A DNA stretch of 27,484 nt from JABSQH01 sp039177505 (GCA_039177505.1 JBCDFR010000049.1:1-27484); one strand, 5' to 3'; positions 7,573 to 15,098 are shown, counted from the first letter of the stretch. Numbers and translations: made by a program. The notes: a model not told the origin generated them from the letters alone.

Positions 7573-7578
7573 TATCGT
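7573..7578 (+). promoter_or_regulatory. putative -10 box for the 78-residue ORF
   Basis: TATCGT lies 6 nt before the ATG at 7585, the geometry seen at other genes here. It supports the view that the short ORF is, or was, a real gene. Confidence 0.4.
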
Positions 7579-7584
7579 CCTGGG

Positions 7585-7821
7585 ATGGCATCTCGCCGGG
7601 ACCCCGTGGTGTGCACACTCGGGCAGACCGAGGTCGGAGGTCGATTGCGAGAGTGGACCGACCTCGCGCAGGCTGCGCGATCGGTCGACCCCATCGCTGA
7701 AGGGGTGCGGCTTGTGTTCTCTGCCGACTGTGGCGCGGCAGCTCGAGATCTCGCCGAGCGAGAGGCGTCGTGCTGTCCGTTCCTGTGGATCGAGGTCGCA
7801 CACGAACGAAAGCGGTATTGA
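7585..7821 (+). CDS. small Cys-containing protein, probably C-terminally truncated
   Basis: 78 residues. The core RLVFSADCGAAARDLAERE followed by ASCCPFLWIEV resembles small actinobacterial proteins with a conserved RDLAxREAxCCxF motif. From memory these run to about 100-120 residues and close with another strand and helix. Here the frame breaks straight after the CCPF strand and ends in an uncharacteristic AHERKRY, so the last part appears lost. No function is established; the vicinal cysteines could bind metal or thiols, which is speculation. A -10-like TATCGT 6 nt before the ATG and a good terminator just after the stop suggest it can still be transcribed. It may equally be a decaying gene, since the sequence beyond it looks disordered. 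Confidence 0.5.
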   Translation: MASRRDPVVCTLGQTEVGGRLREWTDLAQAARSVDPIAEGVRLVFSADCGAAARDLAEREASCCPFLWIEVAHERKRY

Positions 7822-7826
7822 TCCAC

Positions 7827-7855
7827 CGCTAGCCTCGGTTAGCGGGGGGTTTTTC
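7827..7855 (+). terminator. rho-independent terminator
   Basis: CCGCTA and TAGCGG form a stem that can be extended by GCC/GGT pairing, followed by GGGGTTTTT. It begins a few bases after the stop of the 78-residue ORF and is the clearest intrinsic terminator in the window. Confidence 0.65.
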
Positions 7856-8098
7856 TCGGCAGACGCAGCAGCGTTGGCGCGGCGATGTTTTGAGCACTCG
7901 GCATTTACGGCTCCCCCGTTCGGGGGGGGGGCTGAGTTCTCCGGTAGCGGCCCCGTCGAGCACACCCTCGAACCCGTCGATGAACCAGCCAACGTAGTCA
8001 GCCGGCGTCACCGGGGGTTTGACGACGCGTTTGCTCCTGGCGCCACCGTTGCTGTCGGCGCCTGTTCCCCGCTTCGCCAGCCGGTCCACCCTCAGGCT
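7856..8098. other. non-coding or decayed block with a 10-G run
   Basis: No convincing gene on either strand. It contains CCCCCGTTCGGGGG running into ten consecutive G (7922-7931), a possible site of slippage or assembly error. A minus-strand frame across about 7860-8080 stays open and contains PPVTPADYVGWFIDGFEG, but it has no start and no family I recognise. With the truncated ORF before it and the start-less ORF after it, the block looks like a site of past deletion or insertion. Confidence 0.4.
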
Positions 8099-8383
8099 CG
8101 ATATGACCTGACGACCGCCGAGCGCGACCGCTCGGCTCGCCATCTCGCCCACCTGTTCCACCTCCCGATTGGCGATCGGTTCAGCGTCGACGAGATCGAT
8201 CACGCCGTACTCGGTGTGGTCAAGGCCGCAGAGTACCTCCGATGGCGTTGGTGGCAGTACCCCGACGTGGCGGAGCAATATTCGACGTTCTTGGACGACA
8301 AGTATGGGCCGGCCCACGATGCGTATCGCCCGGCGTTCGGCCTCAGTCGATCGCAACGGCGCCAGCAGAGGGGCGGTTCGTAA
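8099..8383 (+). pseudogene. start-less coding-like fragment, unknown family
   Basis: The last 94 codons of an open frame ending in TAA at 8381-8383 look coding: the third position is GC-rich and the residues are protein-like, with AERDRSARHLAHLF, DEIDHAVLGVVKAAEYLRWR and a Trp/Tyr-rich WWQYPDVAEQY segment. The frame continues upstream to 7520, but that part overlaps the 78-residue ORF and the 10-G block in an implausible composition. No ATG, GTG or TTG lies at a sensible place inside the fragment. I read it as the C-terminal remainder of a gene whose 5' part is lost; a gene using an unusual start remains possible. The family is not recognised. It converges on the exporter gene, and 8384-8435 is a short gap with nothing evident. 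Confidence 0.35.
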
Positions 8384-8435
8384 ACCGCGCGGAGGTACGG
8401 GGCGCGCCGCCATCGGTTCCGCCGGCAGCAACGCG

Positions 8436-9875
8436 TCAGGGGGCGAGTCGACGATCGTCTCGCACGAATCCGACGTTGATCGCGAGGCCCACGGCGGCGA
8501 CGATGGCGAGCAGCACGAACGCCGGGCGCACTGCGTCGACGAAGACGGTTGGCTCGACGTCGGTGCCGCCTCCGCGACCATCGAACACGTTGGTGACGAT
8601 GGCGACGCCGATCGTGCCGCCGATCAGACGGATCGCGAAGTTGGCGCCGGACGCGGTCCCGGCGTCGTCGGGAGACACCGAACCGACCACGGTCGAAGAG
8701 ATCAACGCAATGCAGGTACCGAATCCCAGACCGGCGATGCTGAGCGGGACGAGCACTGCGACGATCGACATGTCTTCGGAGAGGAGGAGCGCGAATGCGC
8801 CGAGGCCGACGACGATGCACACATAGCCCAGGCTCATCACTTTGGCGGTGTCCCACCGCTCGGCCAACGCGGCGGCAGGACGAGCGATGAGCGCGATCGG
8901 TAGCACGAACGGCACCAGCGCCGCGCCGGCCTCGACTGCGGAGTAGCCGAAGATGTTCTGCACCAGCAGTGCGCCGTACATCAACGTGGGTAGGAATGTG
9001 AAGAACATCGCGATGCCCGCGAGGTTCAACGCTTGCACATTGCGGTTGGTGAGGAGTTCTGGACCGATCAAGGGTCGATTCACCCGGTACTCGACGATCA
9101 CAAAGACCGCGAGCAGCACCACCCCAGCACCGGCGACGGCGAGCGTTGCGGCGATCGGCCATCCATCCGACTGATCGATGGCGACCACGAGGCCGACGAG
9201 TCCGCTCGTGATCAGCGCCGCGCCGATCCAGTCGATCGATCGATCTTCGGAGTCCGCGCGCGACCGCGGGACGAGGCGCAGGCCGTAGAAGATCGCCACA
9301 GCGCCGATAGGGAGGTTGATGAAGAACAGCGCACGCCATCCGAGCGTCTCGACCAGTGCGCCTCCGATCAGCGGGCCGGCGGCCTGGCCACCGCCGACCA
9401 CCGTGATCAGGGTTGCGATGGCTCGTGGTCGCTCGCGATCGGGAAACGTCGCCGAGACGAGCGCGAGGTTGGCGGGGAACATGAACGCGGCGCCCGCTCC
9501 CTGCACTGTCCGTGCGGCGATCACCATTGCTGCGTTCGGTGCCATGCCGCTGGCGATCGAGGCGGCGACGAATACGGTCGCACCGCCGAGGAGGCCGCCA
9601 CGACGACCGCGCAGGTCGCCGATGCGTCCCCCAACTGGCGTCAGGCATGCCCATGTGAGGGTGTAGGCATTGATCACCCATGCGAGCTCGCCGATCGACA
9701 TGTTGAGCTCGGCTTGCATGTCGTCGAGCGCCACGTTCACGGCGCTCGTGTCGATGGCGACCATCACCATGCAGGCGCTCAGCGTGGCGAGAATCAGTCC
9801 GCGGCGCGGCGGTCGGTCACCGGTCGACGGGCTCGCGGGTTGGCGTTGAGCGCCGTGGAGCGACGCGAGCGCCAT
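8436..9875 (-). CDS. MFS drug:H+ antiporter, DHA2 (14-TM EmrB/QacA-like)
   Basis: 479 residues with about 14 hydrophobic helices. TM1 reads LILATLSACMVMVAIDTSAV with the DHA2-type Asp in DTSAVNVAL. The loop 2-3 motif A is GGRIGDLRGRRG, and TM5 carries a motif-C-like VVGGGQAAGPLIGGALVE. These features and the length match the DHA2 family of proton-driven multidrug exporters (EmrB, QacA, LfrA), acting in the cytoplasmic membrane. The substrate cannot be inferred. ATG 9875 is chosen; TACGAT lies 8 nt upstream. About 28 hydrophilic residues precede TM1. No regulator gene is adjacent, unlike many drug-exporter loci. Long frames on the opposite strand are shadows of this gene. Confidence 0.92.
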   Translation of the reverse strand: MALASLHGAQRQPASPSTGDRPPRRGLILATLSACMVMVAIDTSAVNVALDDMQAELNMSIGELAWVINAYTLTWACLTPVGGRIGDLRGRRGGLLGGATVFVAASIASGMAPNAAMVIAARTVQGAGAAFMFPANLALVSATFPDRERPRAIATLITVVGGGQAAGPLIGGALVETLGWRALFFINLPIGAVAIFYGLRLVPRSRADSEDRSIDWIGAALITSGLVGLVVAIDQSDGWPIAATLAVAGAGVVLLAVFVIVEYRVNRPLIGPELLTNRNVQALNLAGIAMFFTFLPTLMYGALLVQNIFGYSAVEAGAALVPFVLPIALIARPAAALAERWDTAKVMSLGYVCIVVGLGAFALLLSEDMSIVAVLVPLSIAGLGFGTCIALISSTVVGSVSPDDAGTASGANFAIRLIGGTIGVAIVTNVFDGRGGGTDVEPTVFVDAVRPAFVLLAIVAAVGLAINVGFVRDDRRLAP

Positions 9876-9883
9876 GCGGCCGG

Positions 9884-9889
9884 ATCGTA
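9884..9889 (-). promoter_or_regulatory. putative -10 box for leaderless MFS exporter
   Basis: Read on the minus strand, TACGAT lies 8 nt before the ATG at 9875. Confidence 0.4.
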
Positions 9890-9923
9890 GCCGTCGACGC
9901 AGGCGGCAACCGCGGGCTTACTC

Positions 9924-9940
9924 ACGGCGCTCCGCGCCGT
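9924..9940. repeat. short inverted repeat (hairpin) in the divergent intergenic region
   Basis: ACGGCGC-TCC-GCGCCGT is a perfect 7-bp stem with a 3-nt loop. It sits in the 234-bp region between the divergent exporter and secreted-protein genes, with no T-run. It could be an operator or chance in GC-rich DNA. Confidence 0.25.
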
Positions 9941-10041
9941 CGTCAGCCGTGTCGGCGTTCAATCATGGCGTGCAAAGCGCCAACGTCTGCCGGCGGCCGT
10001 CGATCTGCCGGTCGAAGCTCGAGGCGGCGCCGGCGTGTGCG

Positions 10042-10069
10042 TTGACTTAAGGTGTCAGCTGGGTACAAG
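10042..10069 (+). promoter_or_regulatory. sigma-70-like promoter of the secreted protein
   Basis: TTGACT (10042-10047) and TACAAG (10064-10069) are separated by 16 bp. This is the best classical -35/-10 pair in the window. It lies about 40 bases before the start codon, leaving a leader with a Shine-Dalgarno AAAGGGG at 10097-10103. Confidence 0.55.
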
Positions 10070-10109
10070 TCGCCTGGTCTGCGGATCGGGCAAAGCAAAG
10101 GGGATTTGG

Positions 10110-11678
10110 ATGGGTGTCTCATTTCGTTGGTGCGCGCTGGCCGCAGGGCTGGCCGTCGGGGCTACGGCATTGGTGTCGGCGTCGGTAGCTGCTGATCCGA
10201 TTCGAGCGGGGGTGCCGTACTCGACCGACTTCGAGTCGCCTGAGTTCGAGGTTGGGTCGTTCGGGTTCGACGACGAAGACGACGTCGACGGTGTCGGCGG
10301 TTGGTTCGTCAACAAGCCCTTCTCGTTTGCTCCCGGTGGCACGATGGGGCCGATCGAAGTGCAGGAGCAGTTTGTGCTGTCCGGAGAACAAGCGGTCAGC
10401 ATCGTTGCGAGTCCCGACGCCGACTGGCAACCGTCGATCTATCAGCTGTACCACCACGACTCGGCGATCCAGCCCGACGTCCGAGTCACGACCAACGTGT
10501 CGCTCGAGGGTGGTGATCTCGACATCATGCAATGGGGTGCGCTGTACGTGTACGGCCAAGATGACGATGGAAATTTCGAGTTCATAACCCAGGTGTCGAG
10601 GTATGGAGACAGCGGGTGGTGTCTGGGCGCCAACCGGACCAACTGCCAGTGGTCCGTTCCAGGCGAGTGGTACGAGGTGGTGCTGGATGTCGACTTCGAG
10701 ACCAAGACGGTCGCGGCGACATTCGGTGGAGAGTCGCTCGGTGAGAGACAGTTCTTCAGTCCCGAGGCCACCTCGTTGGCCGCAGTGGGCACCGGTGCCG
10801 CCACGCTGCCAAAGACTCAGGAGTCCACGTTGTACGTGGACGACATCTCGATCACTGCGCAAGTGATCGAGTCGGGCGAGGTGAATGCGACATCCGATGT
10901 CACCACGGTCGAGTTGAGCAGTGAGTACACGTCCCCCGTCGTGGTCGCAACACCGAACCGTGCCCCGGGATCTGCACCGGTTGCGGTTCGAGTGAGCAAT
11001 GTCACCTCGGACAGCTTCGATGTTCGCCTCCAAGCCCTCGGGGGTGGTCCGGCGGAATCAGCCGAGGTGAGCTATGTCGTGGTCGAAGAGGGCGTGTGGA
11101 ATCTGGACGGCGCGAAATTCGAGGCCGTGCGATTCGACAGCACCGTCACCGACGGTCGCAACAACTGGGTTGGCGAACAACGCTCATACGGGCAGTCGTA
11201 CACCGATCCGGTGGTGGTCGGTCAGGTGATGACGGAGAACGACTCGGGATTTAGCGCGTTCTGGTCGCGTGGCGTCGGTCCTCGCATTCCAGCCGATGCA
11301 TCGACGCTGTACGTGGGCAAGCACGTCGGCGAGGACCCCGATGTCGGTCGGGTCGACGAAGAGGTTGGCTACCTCGTGTTCGAGAGCGGACGGCACGCCG
11401 TCGGCGACGTGAATATCGAAGCTGGCCGCGGCGGGACCATCGTTCGCGGGTTCGGCAACGCTCCTGGGTACCAGTACACCTACGACCAGGCGTTCTCGTC
11501 CGCGCCCGACGTGGTGGTATCGACCGCGGGTATGCGTGGGCGCGACGGTGGAATCGCGACCACGTTCGGCGACTCGTCCACCACAAGCGCTGTCGACCTG
11601 TCGGTCACCGAGGATCGCTTCGGCGACGAGGAAGAGCAGCACACATTCGAGGCCGTTGGCTACGTCGCAGTCGACTGA
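10110..11678 (+). CDS. large secreted protein: LamG-like domain plus C-terminal beta repeats
   Basis: 522 residues from ATG 10110, chosen because AAAGGGG lies 6 nt upstream and the signal peptide follows at once (basic FRW, hydrophobic CALAAGLAVGATALV, likely cleavage after SVAA). An open frame to 10035 would mask the signal peptide. Residues about 30-270 look like a concanavalin/LamG-type beta-sandwich (YSTDFESPEF, WYEVVLDVDFETKTV, LYVDDISI), with a Cys pair (WCLGANRTNC) that could form a disulfide. Residues about 275-522 carry two or more copies of a beta module with a hydrophobic YTSPVVVATPN or YTDPVVVGQVM strand, a later SDSFDVRL or VDLSVTEDRF strand and closing YVVVEEG, YLVFESG or YVAVD, reminiscent of H-type-lectin-like domains. 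A carbohydrate-binding or surface role is inferred. No catalytic residues or anchor are seen. Confidence 0.75.
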   Translation: MGVSFRWCALAAGLAVGATALVSASVAADPIRAGVPYSTDFESPEFEVGSFGFDDEDDVDGVGGWFVNKPFSFAPGGTMGPIEVQEQFVLSGEQAVSIVASPDADWQPSIYQLYHHDSAIQPDVRVTTNVSLEGGDLDIMQWGALYVYGQDDDGNFEFITQVSRYGDSGWCLGANRTNCQWSVPGEWYEVVLDVDFETKTVAATFGGESLGERQFFSPEATSLAAVGTGAATLPKTQESTLYVDDISITAQVIESGEVNATSDVTTVELSSEYTSPVVVATPNRAPGSAPVAVRVSNVTSDSFDVRLQALGGGPAESAEVSYVVVEEGVWNLDGAKFEAVRFDSTVTDGRNNWVGEQRSYGQSYTDPVVVGQVMTENDSGFSAFWSRGVGPRIPADASTLYVGKHVGEDPDVGRVDEEVGYLVFESGRHAVGDVNIEAGRGGTIVRGFGNAPGYQYTYDQAFSSAPDVVVSTAGMRGRDGGIATTFGDSSTTSAVDLSVTEDRFGDEEEQHTFEAVGYVAVD

Positions 11679-11760
11679 TCACCAGTTCCCCCTCGCCAGG
11701 GACAACTTCTCCAGTCACCGTTCACGCGTGACCGAGCGAGAGGTTGTTCTTGGTGAGGGG

Positions 11761-11785
11761 CCGCCCATCGTGTCGTGGTGGGCGG
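11761..11785. terminator. possible bidirectional hairpin terminator
   Basis: CCGCCCATC and GGTGGGCGG can pair (nine pairs with one G-T) around a 7-nt loop. It lies in the convergent gap between the secreted-protein gene and the membrane-protein gene, one base from the latter's stop codon. There is no long U-run, so intrinsic termination is uncertain. Confidence 0.35.
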
Positions 11786-11786
11786 T

Positions 11787-12833
11787 TCAGTCGGGCGTGG
11801 CAGTGGCCGGCTCGGTTGGGGCCGACATCGTGACCGCGACGGTGGTGGCGTTGTGGTGCTCGAGATGGCGCGCCGCGAGGGCGAGGTAGAAGAGCGCGGG
11901 GCTGGTGAACGCAGCCGCGAGGAAGGCAGCGGGTACCACGAGGGGTGCGGTCGGCAGTGCGCTGGTGGTGATGCCGGTCACCACGATCAGGACAGGGGCT
12001 GTCCAGGCGGCGAGCCCGCCGCGACTGATCGCGACCTGCGATGAGTCGTGCGATGAGGCTGTGACGAGCACGCGGCGTGCGATCCGTCGACGAAGCGCCA
12101 CGGTCACGGTGGTGATGATCAGACCGGCAGCGATGGCCGCCCACCCGATGGCTTCGGTGTGGTCGACCACTCGTCCGGTCGAGAATCCTCCAACGGTCAT
12201 CGATTGGATGGAGTGTTGAGGCATCAGCAAGGTGACCGCGGCGAACGGAGCGACCACGAGCAGCGCGACGGCGACACCGAGGAGTGTCGGCACGGCTCGA
12301 CGGAGATGGCGTTGCGTGGCGGCGGCAGGCGGCGCGGCGGCGGTAGGGGGCTTCCACAGCTTGGTGTCGGGGTCGAAGCCGTTGCGCTTGAGGATGCGCC
12401 GCCGCACGAACATGGACCCAACCAGCCCGCCGGCGAACCATCCGATCATGTAAGGGAGAGGGGACCCCTGCCACGCCACGCCGAGCACGCCGTACAGGAC
12501 CGTGAATGTGAGCCCCAAGCAGCCGGCGAACAGCGCCGCATATCGGACGACGAACCAGCCAGCAAGGTCATCGAGCAACCATCGGTGCCACTGCGGATCG
12601 AGCCGTTCGTTGTAGAACCGGTACTTCAGATACGCACGCAACGGCGGTCGCGATCGTGCCCGTTCTTGCCAACCAGCGACGATGACGTCACCGATCGCCC
12701 GGATCCCGTACGGGGCCGGATCACCGGCCTGGGCCGATTCGCGGAACGTCTCTTCGATCTCGGGTGCTCGTTGTGCGCGGAACCTTCGAGGGAACGCGTG
12801 CATCGCCCAGCGAAGCCGCCGAGGACCGTTCAC
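11787..12833 (-). CDS. PadR-linked multi-spanning membrane protein of unknown function
   Basis: 348 residues. The cytosolic N-terminus (about 1-95) reads like the prefix region of PadR-partner proteins: RWAMHAFPRRFRAQRAPEIE, a basic amphipathic helix, then IGDVIVAGWQERA. About six hydrophobic helices follow: FVVRYAALFAGCLGLTFTVL, PYMIGWFAGGLVGSMFV, LLGVAVALLVVAPFAAVTLL, AIGWAAIAAGLIITTVTVAL, WTAPVLIVVTGITTSAL and AAFLAAAFTSPALFYLALAA. Its GTG start overlaps the PadR stop (GTGA at 12830-12833), so the two are translationally coupled. PadR-membrane protein pairs commonly control envelope or anti-sigma-like functions, but this family member has no proven role. The C-terminus is Thr/Ala/Pro-rich and probably disordered. 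Confidence 0.75.
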   Translation of the reverse strand: MNGPRRLRWAMHAFPRRFRAQRAPEIEETFRESAQAGDPAPYGIRAIGDVIVAGWQERARSRPPLRAYLKYRFYNERLDPQWHRWLLDDLAGWFVVRYAALFAGCLGLTFTVLYGVLGVAWQGSPLPYMIGWFAGGLVGSMFVRRRILKRNGFDPDTKLWKPPTAAAPPAAATQRHLRRAVPTLLGVAVALLVVAPFAAVTLLMPQHSIQSMTVGGFSTGRVVDHTEAIGWAAIAAGLIITTVTVALRRRIARRVLVTASSHDSSQVAISRGGLAAWTAPVLIVVTGITTSALPTAPLVVPAAFLAAAFTSPALFYLALAARHLEHHNATTVAVTMSAPTEPATATPD

Positions 12834-13159
12834 GTCGACCCCGCCAGACGGCGACGAGCAGCCGCCACCATTTCGTCGCGCCGTTGCAGCTCCGTCGTCA
12901 ACGCTGTTCGGCCGGCGTGCGTCAATCGGTAATAGCGCCGGGTTCGCCCGTCCACGACCTCTTGGGCTGCGGCGACCACCCAGCCGTGGTCCTGCAGGCG
13001 TTCCAACGCCCCGTACAGAGTTCCAGTGCCGAGGCGTATCGAACCATCGGTCAGTGCCCGAACTTCGGTAAGGATCGCGTATCCGTGTCGATCGCCGTCG
13101 GCCAACACGGCCATCACCGAGGTATCGACATCACCGAGCCGCTTCGAACTTTTTTCCAC
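12830..13159 (-). CDS. PadR-family transcriptional regulator
   Basis: 109 residues from GTG 13159. The winged helix-turn-helix is clear: VDTSVMAVLADGDRHGYAIL, RLGTGTLYGALERLQDHGWV, then a wing with VDGRTRRYYRLTHAGRTAL and a short C-terminal helix. The size fits the compact PadR subfamily, which acts as a dimer and usually represses its own operon in response to small molecules. The frame is open to 13261, but a perfect -10 (TATAGT) lies 6 nt before GTG 13159 and the added residues look random, so the shorter form is preferred. A 21-bp palindrome overlaps this promoter and is the obvious candidate operator. It is followed in the operon by the membrane-protein gene. Confidence 0.88.
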   Translation of the reverse strand: MEKSSKRLGDVDTSVMAVLADGDRHGYAILTEVRALTDGSIRLGTGTLYGALERLQDHGWVVAAAQEVVDGRTRRYYRLTHAGRTALTTELQRRDEMVAAARRRLAGST

Positions 13160-13165
13160 GTCCCG

Positions 13166-13171
13166 ACTATA
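13166..13171 (-). promoter_or_regulatory. -10 box of the PadR operon
   Basis: Read on the minus strand, TATAGT ends 6 nt before the GTG start at 13159, predicting a leaderless transcript. It shares bases 13169-13171 with the palindromic operator. Confidence 0.6.
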
Positions 13172-13189
13172 GGTCGTCGTACGACCTAT
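13169..13189. promoter_or_regulatory. palindromic PadR operator
   Basis: ATAGGTCGT-CGT-ACGACCTAT is a perfect 9-bp inverted repeat with a 3-bp spacer. It spans the interval between the -10 box and the -35 position of the PadR promoter, so a bound dimer would block RNA polymerase. Autorepression is inferred from position. Confidence 0.65.
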
Positions 13190-13356
13190 CCAGTCCTCAT
13201 GATGTCGCCGGCCTCTCGACGCAGCAACCACGACCGCGGACGGTAGGACCGGAATCCTCAACCCAGCCTGTATGCAACCTGCGATCTGGCTGTATCCCCG
13301 CCGACCGGACCCACCGCGCTCCGACCGCTACGCGCCGTTCAGGCGCTTGATACCGC

Positions 13357-14565
13357 TCAGGCGGCGGACTTCTCCAAGATGTGCACGCCGCAGGCCGAAC
13401 CGAGTCCGATCACGTGGGCCAATCCCATCGTGGCGCCCTCGATCTGACGATCGCCGGCCTCGTCGCGGAGATGATGGCAGATCTCCCAGATGTTGGCGAT
13501 ACCGGTAGCCGAGATCGGGTGCCCTTTCGACTGCAGCCCTCCCGACACGTTGACGGGAAGCGCTCCATCGCGCCATGGCGCCCCCGATTCGAAGAAGTCG
13601 ACGGCGTTGCCTTCGCCGCACAAACCGAGGTTGTCGTAGTGCACGAGCTCGGCGGTGGCGAAGCAGTCGTGGAGTTCGACCAAGTCGAGGTCTTCGGGGC
13701 CGACGCCGGCGGTCTCGTAGGCCGTCGTCGCCGCGTTCTTGGTCAAGGTGTTGACGTCGGGGAGTACCTGGCACGCCTCCTGCCACGGGTCGGACGTGAG
13801 GACCGACGCCTTGACCTTGACCGCCCGCCGCTGCTGCTCGGTCGACAGCGACTTGAGCTTTTCGCCGCTGATGACCACCGCCGCCGCGGCGCCGTCACAG
13901 TTGGCCGAGCACATCGGCCGCGTGTTCGGGTAGGCGATCATGATGTCGTCTTTGATCTCGTCGAGCGTGAACCGCTTGCTGTAGGCAGCGAGCGGATTGA
14001 GCGTCGAGTGCGCATGGTTCTTCTCAGAGATCCGGGCGAACAGGTCGAAGTCGGCGCCGCCGTACTTGTGGCCGTACTCCATCCCGACCTGCGCGAACAC
14101 GCCGGGCATCGTGTCGGTACCGATCCGCCCGTCGGTGGTCGCCACCGCGCCGTACCGGCCGTTTGGCTCCCAGTGATGGCCATCGCTCTTGGCTTCCCCG
14201 CCGCCACCGAGCAGGCCGGCACCGGCCAGCTTCTCGACGCCGACGGCCAGCCCCATGTCAGCCTCGCCGGCCTTGATCGCCATGATCGCCGTACGCAGCG
14301 CCGTTGCGCCGGTGGCACACGCATTCGACACGTTGAACACCGGGATCCCGGTTTGGCCCACCTGTTTCTGCAGCTGCTGGCCGATGCCGCTGCGACCCAT
14401 CAGGTTGCCGGCGGCGAGCACATCCATGTCACCCATGGTCACGCCGCCGTCGGCGAGCGCAGCCATCGTCGCCTCGGCCGCGAGATCAACCGTGTCGAGG
14501 TCCGGCCGCTTGCCGAACTTGGTCATGTTGATGCCGAGGATCCAGATGTCGTCGTCGTTGATCAT
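13357..14565 (-). CDS. SCP2-type thiolase (thiolase-like acyl-CoA enzyme)
   Basis: 402 residues. Active-site Cys83 lies in SNACATGATALRTA. The C-terminal half has HDCFA (about 299-303), GHPISATG (His349) and GLGSACGVHIL (Cys392), so the Cys-His-Cys set is complete. The HDCF motif in place of the NEAF of ordinary thiolases marks the SCP2/sterol-carrier-type group. These enzymes act in lipid or steroid side-chain degradation or as retro-aldolases, and often need a DUF35 partner, which is the gene just upstream. ATG 14565 is preceded by a Shine-Dalgarno GGAG; the frame is open to 14880 but there it overlaps the DUF35 gene. The substrate is unknown; a fatty acid or sterol-like CoA ester is a reasonable inference. 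Confidence 0.9.
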   Translation of the reverse strand: MINDDDIWILGINMTKFGKRPDLDTVDLAAEATMAALADGGVTMGDMDVLAAGNLMGRSGIGQQLQKQVGQTGIPVFNVSNACATGATALRTAIMAIKAGEADMGLAVGVEKLAGAGLLGGGGEAKSDGHHWEPNGRYGAVATTDGRIGTDTMPGVFAQVGMEYGHKYGGADFDLFARISEKNHAHSTLNPLAAYSKRFTLDEIKDDIMIAYPNTRPMCSANCDGAAAAVVISGEKLKSLSTEQQRRAVKVKASVLTSDPWQEACQVLPDVNTLTKNAATTAYETAGVGPEDLDLVELHDCFATAELVHYDNLGLCGEGNAVDFFESGAPWRDGALPVNVSGGLQSKGHPISATGIANIWEICHHLRDEAGDRQIEGATMGLAHVIGLGSACGVHILEKSAA

Positions 14566-14632
14566 GATCGCTCCGTAATGATTGTCTCGGCCTTGCGGCC
14601 GGTCGGTGGTGGCTGGGTTGTGACGGCCGAAA

Positions 14633-14652
14633 CGCCAGCCTCGTCGCTGGCG
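14633..14652. repeat. inter-cistronic hairpin between DUF35 and thiolase genes
   Basis: CGCCAGC-CTCGTC-GCTGGCG is a perfect 7-bp stem with a 6-nt loop in the 115-bp gap. It could attenuate or stabilise the downstream thiolase message; no U-run follows directly. Confidence 0.35.
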
Positions 14653-14680
14653 CTTTCCTCGGCGGCGGTGTTGATTGCCG

Positions 14681-15085
14681 CTAGGCGGGTTCGAAGCCGA
14701 AACCGATGGCTTCCACGCCGTCGTCGTCGGTGCCGAGTGAATAGGTGGTGAGGCGCACGTCCATGCCCGTGCGGACGTGGTCATCGTCGGCCGGCACGTT
14801 GCGGAGATTGCCGCGAACACTGGTTCCACCGCAGTCGATGACCCCGGCGATGAACGGCACTTCGACACCCGGCGCCGCATGGGCGACGATCGTGAAGGTG
14901 GTCAAGACACCTTCCCGCGGAATCTTCACGGGCTGGAACTCGGTGGAGAAGCAGGACGCGCAGGCGTTGCGGCGATCGAAGAAACGGGCGCCGCATGAGG
15001 TGCACTCGTGGGCGACGAGGTACGGGTCTCCGTCGTCGAGCACGAGATAGTCGACGAGCGGGACACGTGTCGCGGTGTCGGACAT
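14681..15085 (-). CDS. DUF35 / OB-fold Zn-ribbon partner of the thiolase
   Basis: 134 residues. The N-terminal rubredoxin-like Zn ribbon has CTSCGARFFDRRNACASC (two CxxC pairs), followed by an OB-fold with REGVLTTFTIVAHAAPGVEV, PFIAGVIDCGG and TGMDVRLTTY. DUF35 proteins bind acyl-CoA or shield intermediates as obligate partners of SCP2-type thiolases, as known for steroid retro-aldolases and archaeal acetyl-transfer complexes. It precedes the thiolase gene by 115 bp on the same strand, so a complex with that enzyme is the likely role. ATG 15085 is preceded by TAGCGT 7 nt upstream and no Shine-Dalgarno. Confidence 0.88.
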   Translation of the reverse strand: MSDTATRVPLVDYLVLDDGDPYLVAHECTSCGARFFDRRNACASCFSTEFQPVKIPREGVLTTFTIVAHAAPGVEVPFIAGVIDCGGTSVRGNLRNVPADDDHVRTGMDVRLTTYSLGTDDDGVEAIGFGFEPA

Positions 15086-15092
15086 GACTGCG

Positions 15093-15098
15093 ACGCTA
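15093..15098 (-). promoter_or_regulatory. putative -10 box of the DUF35-thiolase operon
   Basis: Read on the minus strand, TAGCGT lies 7 nt before the ATG at 15085. Confidence 0.4.

Noticed and set aside
7922..7931. 10-G run as a phase-variation tract
   Set aside because: It is not inside or just upstream of an intact gene, so switching of a product cannot be argued; slippage or sequencing error is as likely.
8200..9681. Long minus-strand frame (493 codons) overlapping the exporter
   Set aside because: It is an Arg/Pro-rich shadow of the DHA2 exporter in another frame; no domains, and the exporter has full family motifs.
13381..14751. Plus-strand frame (456 codons) opposite the thiolase
   Set aside because: Composition is that of a reverse-strand shadow; the thiolase on the minus strand has all catalytic motifs.
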